Positions 8,231 to 15,882 of a DNA stretch of 64,000 bases are shown here, in pieces; positions within the stretch are counted from its first letter, which is position 1, and each line of letters opens with the position of its first letter. Origin of the DNA: Mycolicibacterium sarraceniae. Its GTDB lineage: Bacteria; Actinomycetota; Actinomycetes; Mycobacteriales; Mycobacteriaceae. The notes beneath the pieces were generated by a model. That model did no database searches. It was given only the letters and a program-made list of their open reading frames with translations, and was not told the origin of the DNA. Both the position numbers and the translations under genes were made by a program. The DNA lies in NCBI RefSeq assembly GCF_010731875.1, contig NZ_AP022595.1, positions 3,968,001-4,032,000 of the forward strand, in the 5' to 3' direction.

Positions 8231-9469
8231 CTATCGCGCGAGCAGGATCTTGTACTGGGCGGCCGTCTGCTCGCGCGCGCCAGTTGGGTCGGCACTATGG
8301 ACCTCGAAGGCGAAGGTGTCGACGGAAGCAAAGCAGTAGTACTCGGATGTAGTTGCCGCAGAGGGGCTTTTGCCTTGGATGCAGCGACTGGCAGGCATGA
8401 AGTCCACCCCGTTGATCGAGGCGGCTTGCTGCGTGCGTATCGCGATGTCGGCCAAATCATCGGCTAACTGGGCAGCCGCGGCCGGATCGTGTGCCTGGAA
8501 GACGGTGGTGGTGTAGTAGGACACCGCCCGAACGCCCGCGCCGGACAAGGCGCCCGAAACGTCAGGCGGGGCATCCTGAAAATGCAGTGCGCCGTGCGGC
8601 AAATACACACCGACATTCGGGTTTGGCGGTGCCGGAAGCTCTCCGGGCCACAAAGGCGACGGCAAGGTGTGCGCCAGTAGGCCGGTGGGGTCTGCCGCTA
8701 GGCCGGCGAAGTCGGCCGGATCAGTTGGGACGAATTGGTCAATCAAAGGCACCTGGAGGTCCAGGGTGCGGGTGATCAGGGTGGTTGCGGTGTCGAGATT
8801 GGGGGCGTGAGCTATCTGGCACAGCACATATACGCCATGGGGCGTATATGAGTAAACCGTGACGGGTTGGTCGGCACCGGAGTCCAACGACGAGCTGACA
8901 GCGGATGCCCGGGCCTCGGTGTAACCGGGGATGAGGACGGCAGGTGCGGTCGCGTCGGTCTGCTGGCTGCGCGATGCGGCCGCCATGTCGTGGACAGCTG
9001 TTGCCGCCGACTGGGGGTCGGGGAACCGAAGCACCGCATTGACCAGTCGCCCTTGACCGCCGTCCTGCCGGTCTGAAGCGAATCCATTGATCAGGTTGTG
9101 AGCTCGCACGGCGTTGGCCACCTCTAACGGCTCGATAAGATCAACCGAGTCGGCGTCCTTCAGCGTGATCGCACGGTTGGCGCCGGGAACCACTAATGCC
9201 GGGTCGACCTGCCACGGCCCGACGACGTAGTCCGCCATCCGCCGAGCGTCGATCAGCGCTCCGACTGAAGCTGTGGCGGCGAGGCCCAGCGCGGGCAATG
9301 GCTGGGTCGGGAATGTTCCCGTGCTCAACAGCTCTACGTCGACCGCGCCATGTGGCAGACCACCAGGAGCTTTGGCGGCGATGCCGGTCTCGGAGTGCGC
9401 ACAGCCTCCGACTGCAACCAGCATGCCAGCTCCAAGCGCGGTAACAGCTCGTCTGCCTAACCACCACAT
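8231..9469 (-). CDS. mycobacterial lipoprotein of unknown function
   Basis: A 412-residue protein from the ATG at 9,469; an in-frame ATG seven codons upstream is possible. The N-terminus has two arginines, a hydrophobic stretch and the lipobox VAVGGC, so the protein is predicted to be lipidated at that cysteine and held on the outer face of the membrane. The long exported part has repeated features (two stretches with RYADY/ARRMADY-like and HxxVNAVLRF-like segments) typical of a large mycobacterial lipoprotein family known only as a domain of unknown function (DUF7373-like). It lies 11 bases upstream of the rodA-like gene on the same strand, suggesting an operon and an envelope role. Confidence 0.75.
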   Translation of the reverse strand: MWWLGRRAVTALGAGMLVAVGGCAHSETGIAAKAPGGLPHGAVDVELLSTGTFPTQPLPALGLAATASVGALIDARRMADYVVGPWQVDPALVVPGANRAITLKDADSVDLIEPLEVANAVRAHNLINGFASDRQDGGQGRLVNAVLRFPDPQSAATAVHDMAAASRSQQTDATAPAVLIPGYTEARASAVSSSLDSGADQPVTVYSYTPHGVYVLCQIAHAPNLDTATTLITRTLDLQVPLIDQFVPTDPADFAGLAADPTGLLAHTLPSPLWPGELPAPPNPNVGVYLPHGALHFQDAPPDVSGALSGAGVRAVSYYTTTVFQAHDPAAAAQLADDLADIAIRTQQAASINGVDFMPASRCIQGKSPSAATTSEYYCFASVDTFAFEVHSADPTGAREQTAAQYKILLAR

Positions 9470-9741
9470 ATGCCCAGCCTCCACCGTCAAGGACTGATCG
9501 CCATATGTACACCGGGATGCCGTGGCTCAGCTGTGAGAACGCGGCCAACAAGTAATTCCAAGGGTTGATGACCCAAAGTCAACGTCGCACGAAGCGCTGC
9601 GCTGCCCATCGTGTGTCTTGCCCGCCGCGATCCGGGGCCTGAGCAACGAACGACAGACCGGCTTCACCTCGGATCTCGGGATCGCGCGCGCGGCGTTGGC
9701 TGCGTGGCCTGCACGAGCGGCGACGACCCTGCGTGGTGATA

Positions 9742-10545
9742 TCAGCGATGTAGGTTCCACTGGCCGACATCGCCGGCAAGCGCGTCGTTGACATCGACTT
9801 CGAGCCCGCCGACCAACGGACCCGGATTCGACGCGGTGCTCACCACGCGTTGGTAGAGAACGGCACCGGGATGGACCTGATTGCCGGACCAGGCTTTGGT
9901 CTGCCAAGCCCACCAGCGGCCCGGCGTACTCGATTTCCCGATCACGCCGTCGGCGGCGGCCCACTCACACACATCGATGCCACCGTAGACACCGGTGCGC
10001 TGGACGCCAAGAACCGAGTTGATCCCGCGAAACCACTGCAGCGCAACACGGTTCCACGTGTCTCGGTTGATGTCTTCGTCAATGGTGAAATAGACCGGCG
10101 CACTCTGGCCGCCCCCGGCCGCGGTGTGCAACTGCCAGGCGGTCCGAGCGTCGGCGACGCCACCGGCATAGCCGCGCAGGAAGTCCGACGGCGCCGTCCC
10201 GCCTGGCTTGCCGTATTGGAAGTTGCTCACGATCACCAGTCCCGCCGCCGCCAGCGATTGAGCGTAGGGCAAGGTGATCGGCTTGGCACCAAACGTTGAA
10301 CCAGGACGCGACGTCGAGACGTAGTTGACCACCCCGGCGTGGCCGGCGGCGCGGATGTCCTGTGCGGGGATCTGTTTGGCGGCGAAATCGATCAGCGTTG
10401 GAGCGGCCGCAGCCGCCGCGGTGGGCGCGCAGGCACCTAACGACGCCGCTCCCAAACCGGCCAATGCCGTGGCATAGCGCAGCGCGTCACGGCGAGTCAC
10501 CGGACGTGACGGCTGAAGGTTGGCAGCCGGAAGCCAATCGTGCAT
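9742..10545 (-). CDS. DUF1906 Tat-exported glycoside-hydrolase-like protein (Rv2525c-like)
   Basis: A 267-residue protein with a twin-arginine signal (TRRDALRYATALAGLGAASL, residues about 17-36) followed by a DUF1906 TIM-barrel-like domain. Visible family features are IDFAAKQIPAQDIRAAG at the start of the domain, YFTIDEDINRDTW in the middle (the acidic cluster placed like catalytic residues of related glycosidases) and WWAWQTKAWSG near the end. Rv2525c of M. tuberculosis, the best-known member, is Tat-exported and affects the cell wall. The exact substrate is unknown. The 250 bases downstream, before the lipoprotein gene, hold no credible gene. Confidence 0.85.
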   Translation of the reverse strand: MHDWLPAANLQPSRPVTRRDALRYATALAGLGAASLGACAPTAAAAAAPTLIDFAAKQIPAQDIRAAGHAGVVNYVSTSRPGSTFGAKPITLPYAQSLAAAGLVIVSNFQYGKPGGTAPSDFLRGYAGGVADARTAWQLHTAAGGGQSAPVYFTIDEDINRDTWNRVALQWFRGINSVLGVQRTGVYGGIDVCEWAAADGVIGKSSTPGRWWAWQTKAWSGNQVHPGAVLYQRVVSTASNPGPLVGGLEVDVNDALAGDVGQWNLHR

Positions 10546-10623
10546 CGCGTGATGTTAACCATGCGACTGCTGTTACCGGTGTATCCATGCGGGCCGTGTC
10601 CGGTCTGAGTTCCGACCGTGACC

Positions 10624-10915
10624 CTACGGCTGCAGAATGGCGGCGGGGGAGACGACTTCGACGAACGCCCGCGCCGCAGCGGCAAGTGTGGGTTCCACGG
10701 TGGCCAGGGCGTCCCCCTGCAGTTGGGTCAATGCGATGTATTCGGCCTGGTAGGTTGTGCGGCTATCCGCCAGGCGCGGTCCTGCAGCGCTCGATCGCCG
10801 AGCAAACGGATCCGTAGGGTGCCGTCAAGCCGTGCTCCGGTGGAATGATCCCTTCGCCAATGGCGAGGTCGATGGCCACCTGTGCCTCGATGACGAAGGT
10901 TGTCACGTCGGTACT
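10624..10915 (-). pseudogene. VapC-like PIN-domain toxin remnant
   Basis: On the minus strand, one frame begins FVIEAQVAIDLAIGEG and then IIPPEHGLTAPYG, the N-terminal part of a mycobacterial VapC PIN domain. A different frame supplies the end: TTYQAEYIALTQLQGDALAT and then AARAFVEVVSPAAILQP before the stop. About 70 central residues and one frame are missing, so the ribonuclease cannot be made. The last PIN aspartate region (YIALTQLQGDALAT) is recognisable. No VapB partner is seen beside it. Confidence 0.6.
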
Positions 10916-10940
10916 TTCGCTTGTGGCAACGGCCATCAAC

Positions 10941-11387
10941 CTACGCGGTATCGAGGAATCGGCCACGCACGTCGGGTGTCGGGATCGGGCAGGTGTCATG
11001 GCGGCCGCCGATGCGGTAGCGCACGGCTGCGAACCGTTCGTAAAGCCAATCGCGCACCGGTGCCGGGATCGCATAAGCCGCCAACGTCAGCCGCCACCAA
11101 CCGCCGAGATACGCGGCAATCTGCAACAGAGCCGCAGACCGGACGTACACCGCCTCGTTGCCCTGTCCGGGATTGCGGACGTAGACCGCGGAATCCAGAC
11201 CGACTAGCTCCGGGTGGCGAGAAGTTGTCCCGCGAGCGAAGTCACTGTCCAGGGCAGCGAACCGCAGGGATCCCTCGCGATCGGATCGAAGTATGGCCTG
11301 CACAGCGTGATTGCAGACGCCGCACGCGCCGTCATACAGCAACACCGGGGTGCTCGGCTGGCTCTGTGTCGACTTCATCAGACTCAA
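10941..11387 (-). CDS. DUF393 (DCC-type) thiol-disulfide oxidoreductase-like protein
   Basis: A 148-residue protein with the family signature LLYDGACGVCNHAVQAILR at residues about 16-34, where the CxxC resembles a thioredoxin active site, and the later RDWLYERFAAVRYRIGGR segment typical of the family's C-terminus. Members are thought to be redox proteins but physiological partners are mostly unknown. The length is normal for the family and the domain looks intact. It ends next to the VapC remnant and has no obvious operon partner. Confidence 0.85.
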   Translation of the reverse strand: MSLMKSTQSQPSTPVLLYDGACGVCNHAVQAILRSDREGSLRFAALDSDFARGTTSRHPELVGLDSAVYVRNPGQGNEAVYVRSAALLQIAAYLGGWWRLTLAAYAIPAPVRDWLYERFAAVRYRIGGRHDTCPIPTPDVRGRFLDTA

Positions 11388-11739
11388 CCTCCTACAAGCA
11401 GGCTAACGCAGGCCGCGCGGCAGGAGGCGGCGCTTCGTGCGCCGGCGGTGCCTGTCGGGCGGGCTGCTGCGCAGCCACGTCCGGTGCCCGCTGCGTAGGA
11501 GCTTCGTGGACAGGGGCTTGCCGAGCCGGCGCCTCAGGCCGTTGTTCTGGAGTTTCCATTGGTAGTACTGCTCGTTGGCGTCGCGGCCGTTGTACCAGAA
11601 CCGATAACGCGGATCTGCGGGGTGGTCGCGGCGCTGACCCCAGCCGTTGCGGCCGTCGCTGTCCTACCCGTTGCGGTCATAACCCCAGCGGTCAAAGCCG
11701 AGGAAGTCGTAGACGATCACTATGCGCCGCGAAATCGCG
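11388..11739 (-). pseudogene. degenerate exported-protein remnant
   Basis: Read on the minus strand, this stretch gives FLGFDRWGYDRNG, a stop, then DSDGRNGWGQRRD and RYRFWYNGRDANEQYYQW, a pattern of Tyr/Asp/Gly/Arg repeats seen in small mycobacterial exported proteins. The in-frame stop and the Arg-rich tail after it argue against a working gene. Weak call. Confidence 0.28.
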
Positions 11740-11895
11740 CTAGAACCAGACTTTTCGGCCACCCACCGGACGCCCCACCGCACCCAAAATCCACAGCACG
11801 ACACCGACGAGAATCAGAATGCCACCGATGGTGTAGAGGAGTGAGAGCCCGGTGAAGTACCCGATCAAGAGAAGGATGATGCCAAGCACGATCAT
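11740..11895 (-). CDS. 51-residue DUF6131-type membrane peptide
   Basis: An ATG at 11,895 opens a 51-codon frame. It begins MIVLGIILLLIGYF, has a second hydrophobic stretch TIGGILILVGVVLWILGAVG, and ends RPVGGRKVWF. Two short membrane spans followed by the [GRK]-x-VGGR(R/K)-x-x-[FY] tail are characteristic of the DUF6131 family, common in mycobacteria and usually about 50 residues long. The function is not known. The gene is intact and stands alone. Confidence 0.75.
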   Translation of the reverse strand: MIVLGIILLLIGYFTGLSLLYTIGGILILVGVVLWILGAVGRPVGGRKVWF

Positions 11896-12179
11896 GGTCG
11901 ATCCGATCTGTGAAGTTGTTGAAACATCGTAGAGCTGGAATTACCCGATCCATCAGTTCCAAACCCATTCGCTCGACAGGGAACTGGGCGCTCGCGGTTT
12001 CAGGGCGATGTGGCTGCGCCACGGAGCGGTCGACTTCAAAAGATCGCCCCGTGTCGCAGGCCCGGTCGGTACCGTAGCCCTCGGTAGCCTGGACGCAGAT
12101 GTGCGCACGGTGCGGACCGGAACAGGCGACCGCATCTCGGCGACGAATCTGCCTTCCGGCTGCGTCACCCGGGTGGCCC

Positions 12180-12589
12180 TGCACGGGTGCTGTGGAAAGG
12201 CCGGTTCGGGCGCTGGCTGCGTCGGTCGATCCAGTATCGCTGATGGGCCGTATGGCCGAGCAGACCTGTGCGTTCATGCCTAAAGCCGACGGGGCTGCAG
12301 TCACCCTCCTTCGCGCCTCCGATGACGCGTACGTGACCGTGTCCGCGCACGGGATTGTTGCGGATACAACGGGATTTGTGGTGCCCAAACAGGGGCAGTT
12401 TGAACCGTCCCGCGGCCGACGAGAAACGCCCGAAGCTAACCCACGACAGCCGACCGCAGCGGCTCCCGGTATCGACGCCGACGCCGACGCCGACGCCGAC
12501 GATCGCGATCAGTGAATGCGTATCGGCCTTGATCAGCGCCCAATCAGAGCTCTCAACACTGCGGACTCACGTGCTGACCGACCGTGAGG
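12180..12589 (+). pseudogene. GAF-domain signalling gene, 5' remnant
   Basis: One frame holds a GAF-domain start: DPVSLMGRMAEQTCAFMPKA and DGAAVTLLRASDDAYVTVSA. The continuation (GSLNRPAADEKRPKLTHDSR) is in another frame, so a frameshift lies near 12,390, and a run of GACGCC repeats at 12,476-12,500 replaces the rest of the domain. A third piece (VSALISAQSELSTLRTHVLT) follows and is duplicated on the far side of the IS insertion. In mycobacteria such GAF regions are joined to GGDEF/EAL cyclic-di-GMP domains. The gene was already decayed when the IS1549-like element entered. Confidence 0.5.
12518..12589. repeat. 72-bp direct repeat, left copy (target-site duplication)
   Basis: These 72 bases, from GCGTATCGGCC to CGACCGTGAGG, recur exactly at 15,694-15,765. 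The copies abut the two ends of the IS1549-like element. IS1549 is known for very long target duplications (tens to hundreds of bases), so I read the pair as its duplication. Confidence 0.85.
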
Positions 12590-12609
12590 CCTGAGTTTGG
12601 ACATTTGGC

Positions 12610-14244
12610 TTAGTACCCGGGTTTGAAGCCGAGGTGATCGAGGATGTCGCGTTGCGGGGCAGGGATTTCGGGCGGGAAGGTTTGCGAGGCGCCGTTGATC
12701 GTGATGGTGGCGCTGCGCAGGGGACGCAGTTGCTTGACGGTCTTGGCGATGGCCAGCCCGGTCCGCTGTTGGATCGCGTGGGAGACAGCCAGGGCGGCGA
12801 ACACGATGGTCAGGTGGGCTTCGATGGAATCGCGCACACGGTTGAACATGGGCCGGGCATCCAGGTCGGTCTTGGACATGCGGAAGGACTTCTCGACGTG
12901 CCACAGGTCGTGGTACTTGGCGATCACTTCGGCAGCCGGCATCACCTCGACGGGCACGTTGGTGACATAGCCCTTGAGACCGACCAGAGATCCTGCGCGA
13001 GCCAGGCTAGCCTCGTCGAGGCTGCGGGCCGAGCCCAGGGTTTTGACGAATCGTGCTGCCTTGGCGACCTTTTCGCCATCGACGATGGCTCGGGCACGGG
13101 CTTCTTGAGCGGCCAGGGTCTTCTGGTCGCGGCGGGCCCGCTTGGCCGAATAGGCCCAGACGGCCCGCCACGCCCCGGGATGGGATTCGGGGTTCCAGAC
13201 CGGCTCAGCGCGCAACGCTGTGTCGTTGACTGTGGTGTTGCCGTGCCGGGGTGTGACGGTGTCGATGATCTGCCCGTCGGCGAAAAGATTGCCGTGCCAA
13301 TGGAAATGGGATTCCAGATCCGTAGGCGCCTTCGTCGACCGCGACCCGACGATGAACGAGCAGCCCAACTCATCGAGGGCTTTGAGGTTCGATGCCGACA
13401 ACATGCCCGCATCCGCGGCTACCACTAGTGGCGTCCCATCGAGGTCGTGGCGGTCCAGGAAGCTGGTGATGATCGGGACGATGGTGGTGGTCTCGGCGGT
13501 GTTGCCTTCATAGCAGCCGATCTCCAACGGGAATCCGGTGCGGTCGACCAGCAGACCGACCACGATCTGCGGGTCAACACGACGCTCCTTGGAGTAACCG
13601 ACCTTGCGCAACTCGTCTTCGTTCTCGGCCTCGAAGTACAAGGTGGTGACGTCGTAGAGCAGCAGGCTCAGCCCGCCGCAGTCGCGCGCGTATGCGAAGC
13701 ACTTCTCGGCGACCACGTCGCGGTACCGACTCGAGGTGATGCTGCGGGCGTGGCGGTCGATTGTCTTGTAGGACAACACGTCTGCGCCGAGATCGGCCAG
13801 GACTCGCAGCGCGTCGAGCTTGCTGGTCGGCTCCACGATGCGGGCGATCACCAAGTCCCGGAACACGCGGTCGGCCACGGCGTCGAACCCCAGCCAGTCA
13901 TAGACCGCGCCCAAGACGTCATAGAGCAGCCGCGAGTGCGTCGCCGCGGTACGCCCCGAGCCCACCGGGGCGCCCGTGGGGGCGGCTGGGGCGGGTATCA
14001 GCGTCGCGGTTCGCCAATCTGACACATCCGAGACTCGGGTCGGCTGTGCCGGTACCTCGATGTCGAGCGACTCTTGCTCACCGATGACGATCTGACGGGC
14101 TTCATCGAGCAAAACGCCCAGCTCAGCATCGGTATGGGCGGAGCCAACGTGGGCCACGATGACCACCCGACCATGGTCTCTACGCGCCACCTGAACCGCG
14201 ACGGCACCGGACGCGGTGCGCACCTTCCGCACGTACGCCACCAC
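12610..14244 (-). CDS. IS1634-family (IS1549-like) transposase
   Basis: A 544-residue DDE transposase. Catalytic positions visible by eye are D in LLLYDVTTLYFE, D in LVVAADAGMLS and E in YHDLWHVEKSFRMSK, the last matching the YREKW-like region of the IS4/IS1634 superfamily. The family end IQQRTGLAIAKTVKQLRPLR is also present. The frame is complete. The enzyme cuts and joins element ends in the cytoplasm and would still be expected to recognise the inverted termini at 12,590 and 15,693. Confidence 0.9.
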   Translation of the reverse strand: MVAYVRKVRTASGAVAVQVARRDHGRVVIVAHVGSAHTDAELGVLLDEARQIVIGEQESLDIEVPAQPTRVSDVSDWRTATLIPAPAAPTGAPVGSGRTAATHSRLLYDVLGAVYDWLGFDAVADRVFRDLVIARIVEPTSKLDALRVLADLGADVLSYKTIDRHARSITSSRYRDVVAEKCFAYARDCGGLSLLLYDVTTLYFEAENEDELRKVGYSKERRVDPQIVVGLLVDRTGFPLEIGCYEGNTAETTTIVPIITSFLDRHDLDGTPLVVAADAGMLSASNLKALDELGCSFIVGSRSTKAPTDLESHFHWHGNLFADGQIIDTVTPRHGNTTVNDTALRAEPVWNPESHPGAWRAVWAYSAKRARRDQKTLAAQEARARAIVDGEKVAKAARFVKTLGSARSLDEASLARAGSLVGLKGYVTNVPVEVMPAAEVIAKYHDLWHVEKSFRMSKTDLDARPMFNRVRDSIEAHLTIVFAALAVSHAIQQRTGLAIAKTVKQLRPLRSATITINGASQTFPPEIPAPQRDILDHLGFKPGY

Positions 14245-14326
14245 CGGAATCTACCCCGTTAGTACCCCAAATTGAAACGCCCTGGAAATCCCGGAGGCTC
14301 CTGACCTTGGAAACGAGGATGCAGGT

Positions 14327-14671
14327 ATGCCGAAGGAACAGTCTGCCGGGAAGCCCACGGCGCGTCGTTACAGCCCGGAGGAGAAGGCCGCTGCGGTGCG
14401 GATGGTCCGGGCTCTGCGTGCCGAGTTGGGGACCGAGCAGGGAACCGTGTCGCGGGTGGCCCGCCAACTCGGCTACGGGGTGGAGTCGGTGCGGTCCTGG
14501 GTGCGTCAAGCCGATATTGACGAGGGATGCGCTCCGGGAGTGTCCAGCGCGGAGTCGTCACGGATCAAAGAGCTCGAGCAGGAGATCCGAGAACTCAAGC
14601 GTGCCAACGAAATACTGAAACGTGCGGCCAGTTTTTTCGGGGCGGAGCTCGACCGCCAACACAAGAAATAG
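14327..14671 (+). CDS. IS3-family OrfA (helix-turn-helix, leucine-zipper protein)
   Basis: A 114-residue protein: helix-turn-helix region RRYSPEEKAAAVRMVRALR and GTVSRVARQLGYGVESVRSW, then a coiled-coil end (RIKELEQEIRELKRANEILK, KRAASFFGAEL). It corresponds to the DNA-binding half of IS3-type transposase, normally joined to OrfB by a programmed -1 frameshift near its 3' end. Confidence 0.85.
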   Translation: MPKEQSAGKPTARRYSPEEKAAAVRMVRALRAELGTEQGTVSRVARQLGYGVESVRSWVRQADIDEGCAPGVSSAESSRIKELEQEIRELKRANEILKRAASFFGAELDRQHKK

Positions 14672-15583
14672 TCGATTTCATCGACGCCCAGCGCGAGGAG
14701 TTCGGGGTCGAGCCCATCATCACCGTCCTGCGATCGGCAGGCGTGGTGATGGCCCCGAGCACTACTACGACGCCAAGTCCCGCGGTCCGTCGGCGCGCGC
14801 GCAACGTGACGCCGAACTGGGGCCGCCCTGGTGGCCCTCTGGGAGGACAACTACCGCGTCTACGGGGCCCGCAAACTGTGGAAGACCGCCCGCCGAAATG
14901 GCCACGACGTGGGCCGCGATCAGGTGGGCCGGTTGATGCGGGCTGCCGGTATCTGCGGGGCACGGCGCGGTAAACGGGTCAAGACCACGAAGCCAGATGC
15001 CAGCTGCGCGGCACCCGATCTGGTGAAGCGCAAGTTCACCGCGACCGCGCCGAACCAGCTTTGGGTGACGGATCTGACATTCGTGCCGACTTGGGCCGGC
15101 GTCGCGTACGCGTGTTTCATCGTCGATGCGTACTCCCGGATGATCGTGGGCTGGCGGGTGGCCGGCCATATGCGGACCTCGATGGTCCTCGACGCGTTGG
15201 AGATGGCGCGCTGGTCGCGCGGAAACCTGTTGGCGGGCTTGAGATGTCACTCCGATGCTGGGTCGCAGTTCACCTCCATTCGCTACGGCGAACGGCTCGC
15301 CGAGATCGGCGCGGTCCCCTCTATAGGTTCGATCGGGGACAGCTTCGATAACGCCTTGGCGGAGACGGTGAACGGCTACTACAAGGCCGAGCTGATCTAC
15401 GGTCCCGCCCGCAGCGGGCCGTGGAAGACCGTCGAGGACGTCGAGCTGGCCACCCTCAGTTGGGTCTTCTGGCACAACACCAACCGCTTACACGGCTACC
15501 TCAACGACGTCCCGCCCGCTGAGTTCGAAGCCACGTTCTACGATGCCCAACGGAGCGACCAACACCTGGTCGAAATCCAATAG
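14668..15583 (+). pseudogene. IS3-family OrfB (DDE transposase), frameshifted
   Basis: The start (IVDFIDAQREEFGVEPIITV), the next part (HYYDAKSRGPSARAQRDAEL) and the rest (ALWEDNYRVYGARKLWKTAR onward) lie in three different frames, so frameshifts fall near 14,765 and 14,825. The catalytic core in the last 250 residues is unbroken: D in WVTDLTF, D in CHSDAGSQF and E in NALAETVNGYYKAE. The full transposase cannot be made from this copy. Confidence 0.8.
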
Positions 15584-15693
15584 CCCGAGCCTCCGGCAGA
15601 ACCAGGGCGTTTCAAATCGCCCACCCCGATGCGGGAAAGCGCTGGTCACGACGCTACGCACCCAAAAACCCGCCAGGCATGTCCAAACTCAGG

Positions 15694-15765
15694 GCGTATC
15701 GGCCTTGATCAGCGCCCAATCAGAGCTCTCAACACTGCGGACTCACGTGCTGACCGACCGTGAGG
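15694..15765. repeat. 72-bp direct repeat, right copy (target-site duplication)
   Basis: Exact second copy of 12,518-12,589, directly following the right end of the IS1549-like element. Confidence 0.85.
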
Positions 15766-15880
15766 AGCGCGGACAACGCGCCCTCACCGCGCGATTCGTC
15801 GCATCGGTGATGCTGCCGGATGCTGTCGAGGTCCAGGGGCTACAAGATGGGCTGGAGGTGCCGCTGTTCGGCCGGCCAAC
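15766..15880 (+). pseudogene. GAF-type signalling gene, continuation after the IS
   Basis: In frame with the right repeat copy the strand continues REERGQRALTARFVASVMLP and then DAVEVQGLQDGLEVPLFGRP, which resembles the linker before an EAL domain in mycobacterial GAF/EAL proteins. It ends at the 3' end of the convergent topoisomerase gene, so the downstream domain is missing. Confidence 0.4.
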
Positions 15881-15882
15881 GC

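Larger units (their letters stand above)
14273..15614 (+). mobile_element. IS3-family element inside the IS1549-like element
   Basis: Inverted ends TGAAACGCCCTGG (14,273) and the complementary CCAGGGCGTTTCA (ending 15,614) bound 1,342 bp. The 3-bp AAT before 14,273 and after 15,614 is a direct duplication as expected for IS3-family insertion. It contains orfA and a frameshifted orfB. Confidence 0.9.
12590..15693 (-). mobile_element. IS1549-like element (IS1634 family) carrying a nested IS3-family element
   Basis: The ends are inverted: CCTGAGTTTGGACA at 12,590 and TGTCCAAACTCAGG ending at 15,693. A 544-residue IS1634-family transposase fills the left part. Removing the nested IS3-family element (14,273-15,614 and its 3-bp duplication) leaves about 1.76 kb, a normal size. 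The element is flanked by 72-bp direct repeats and splits a GAF-type gene. The transposase is uninterrupted, but the nested insertion sits between it and the right end. Confidence 0.85.

Noticed and set aside
12476..12500. GACGCC tandem repeat as a functional minisatellite
   Set aside because: It is a short repeat of four to five units in an already frameshifted gene, easily made by slippage.
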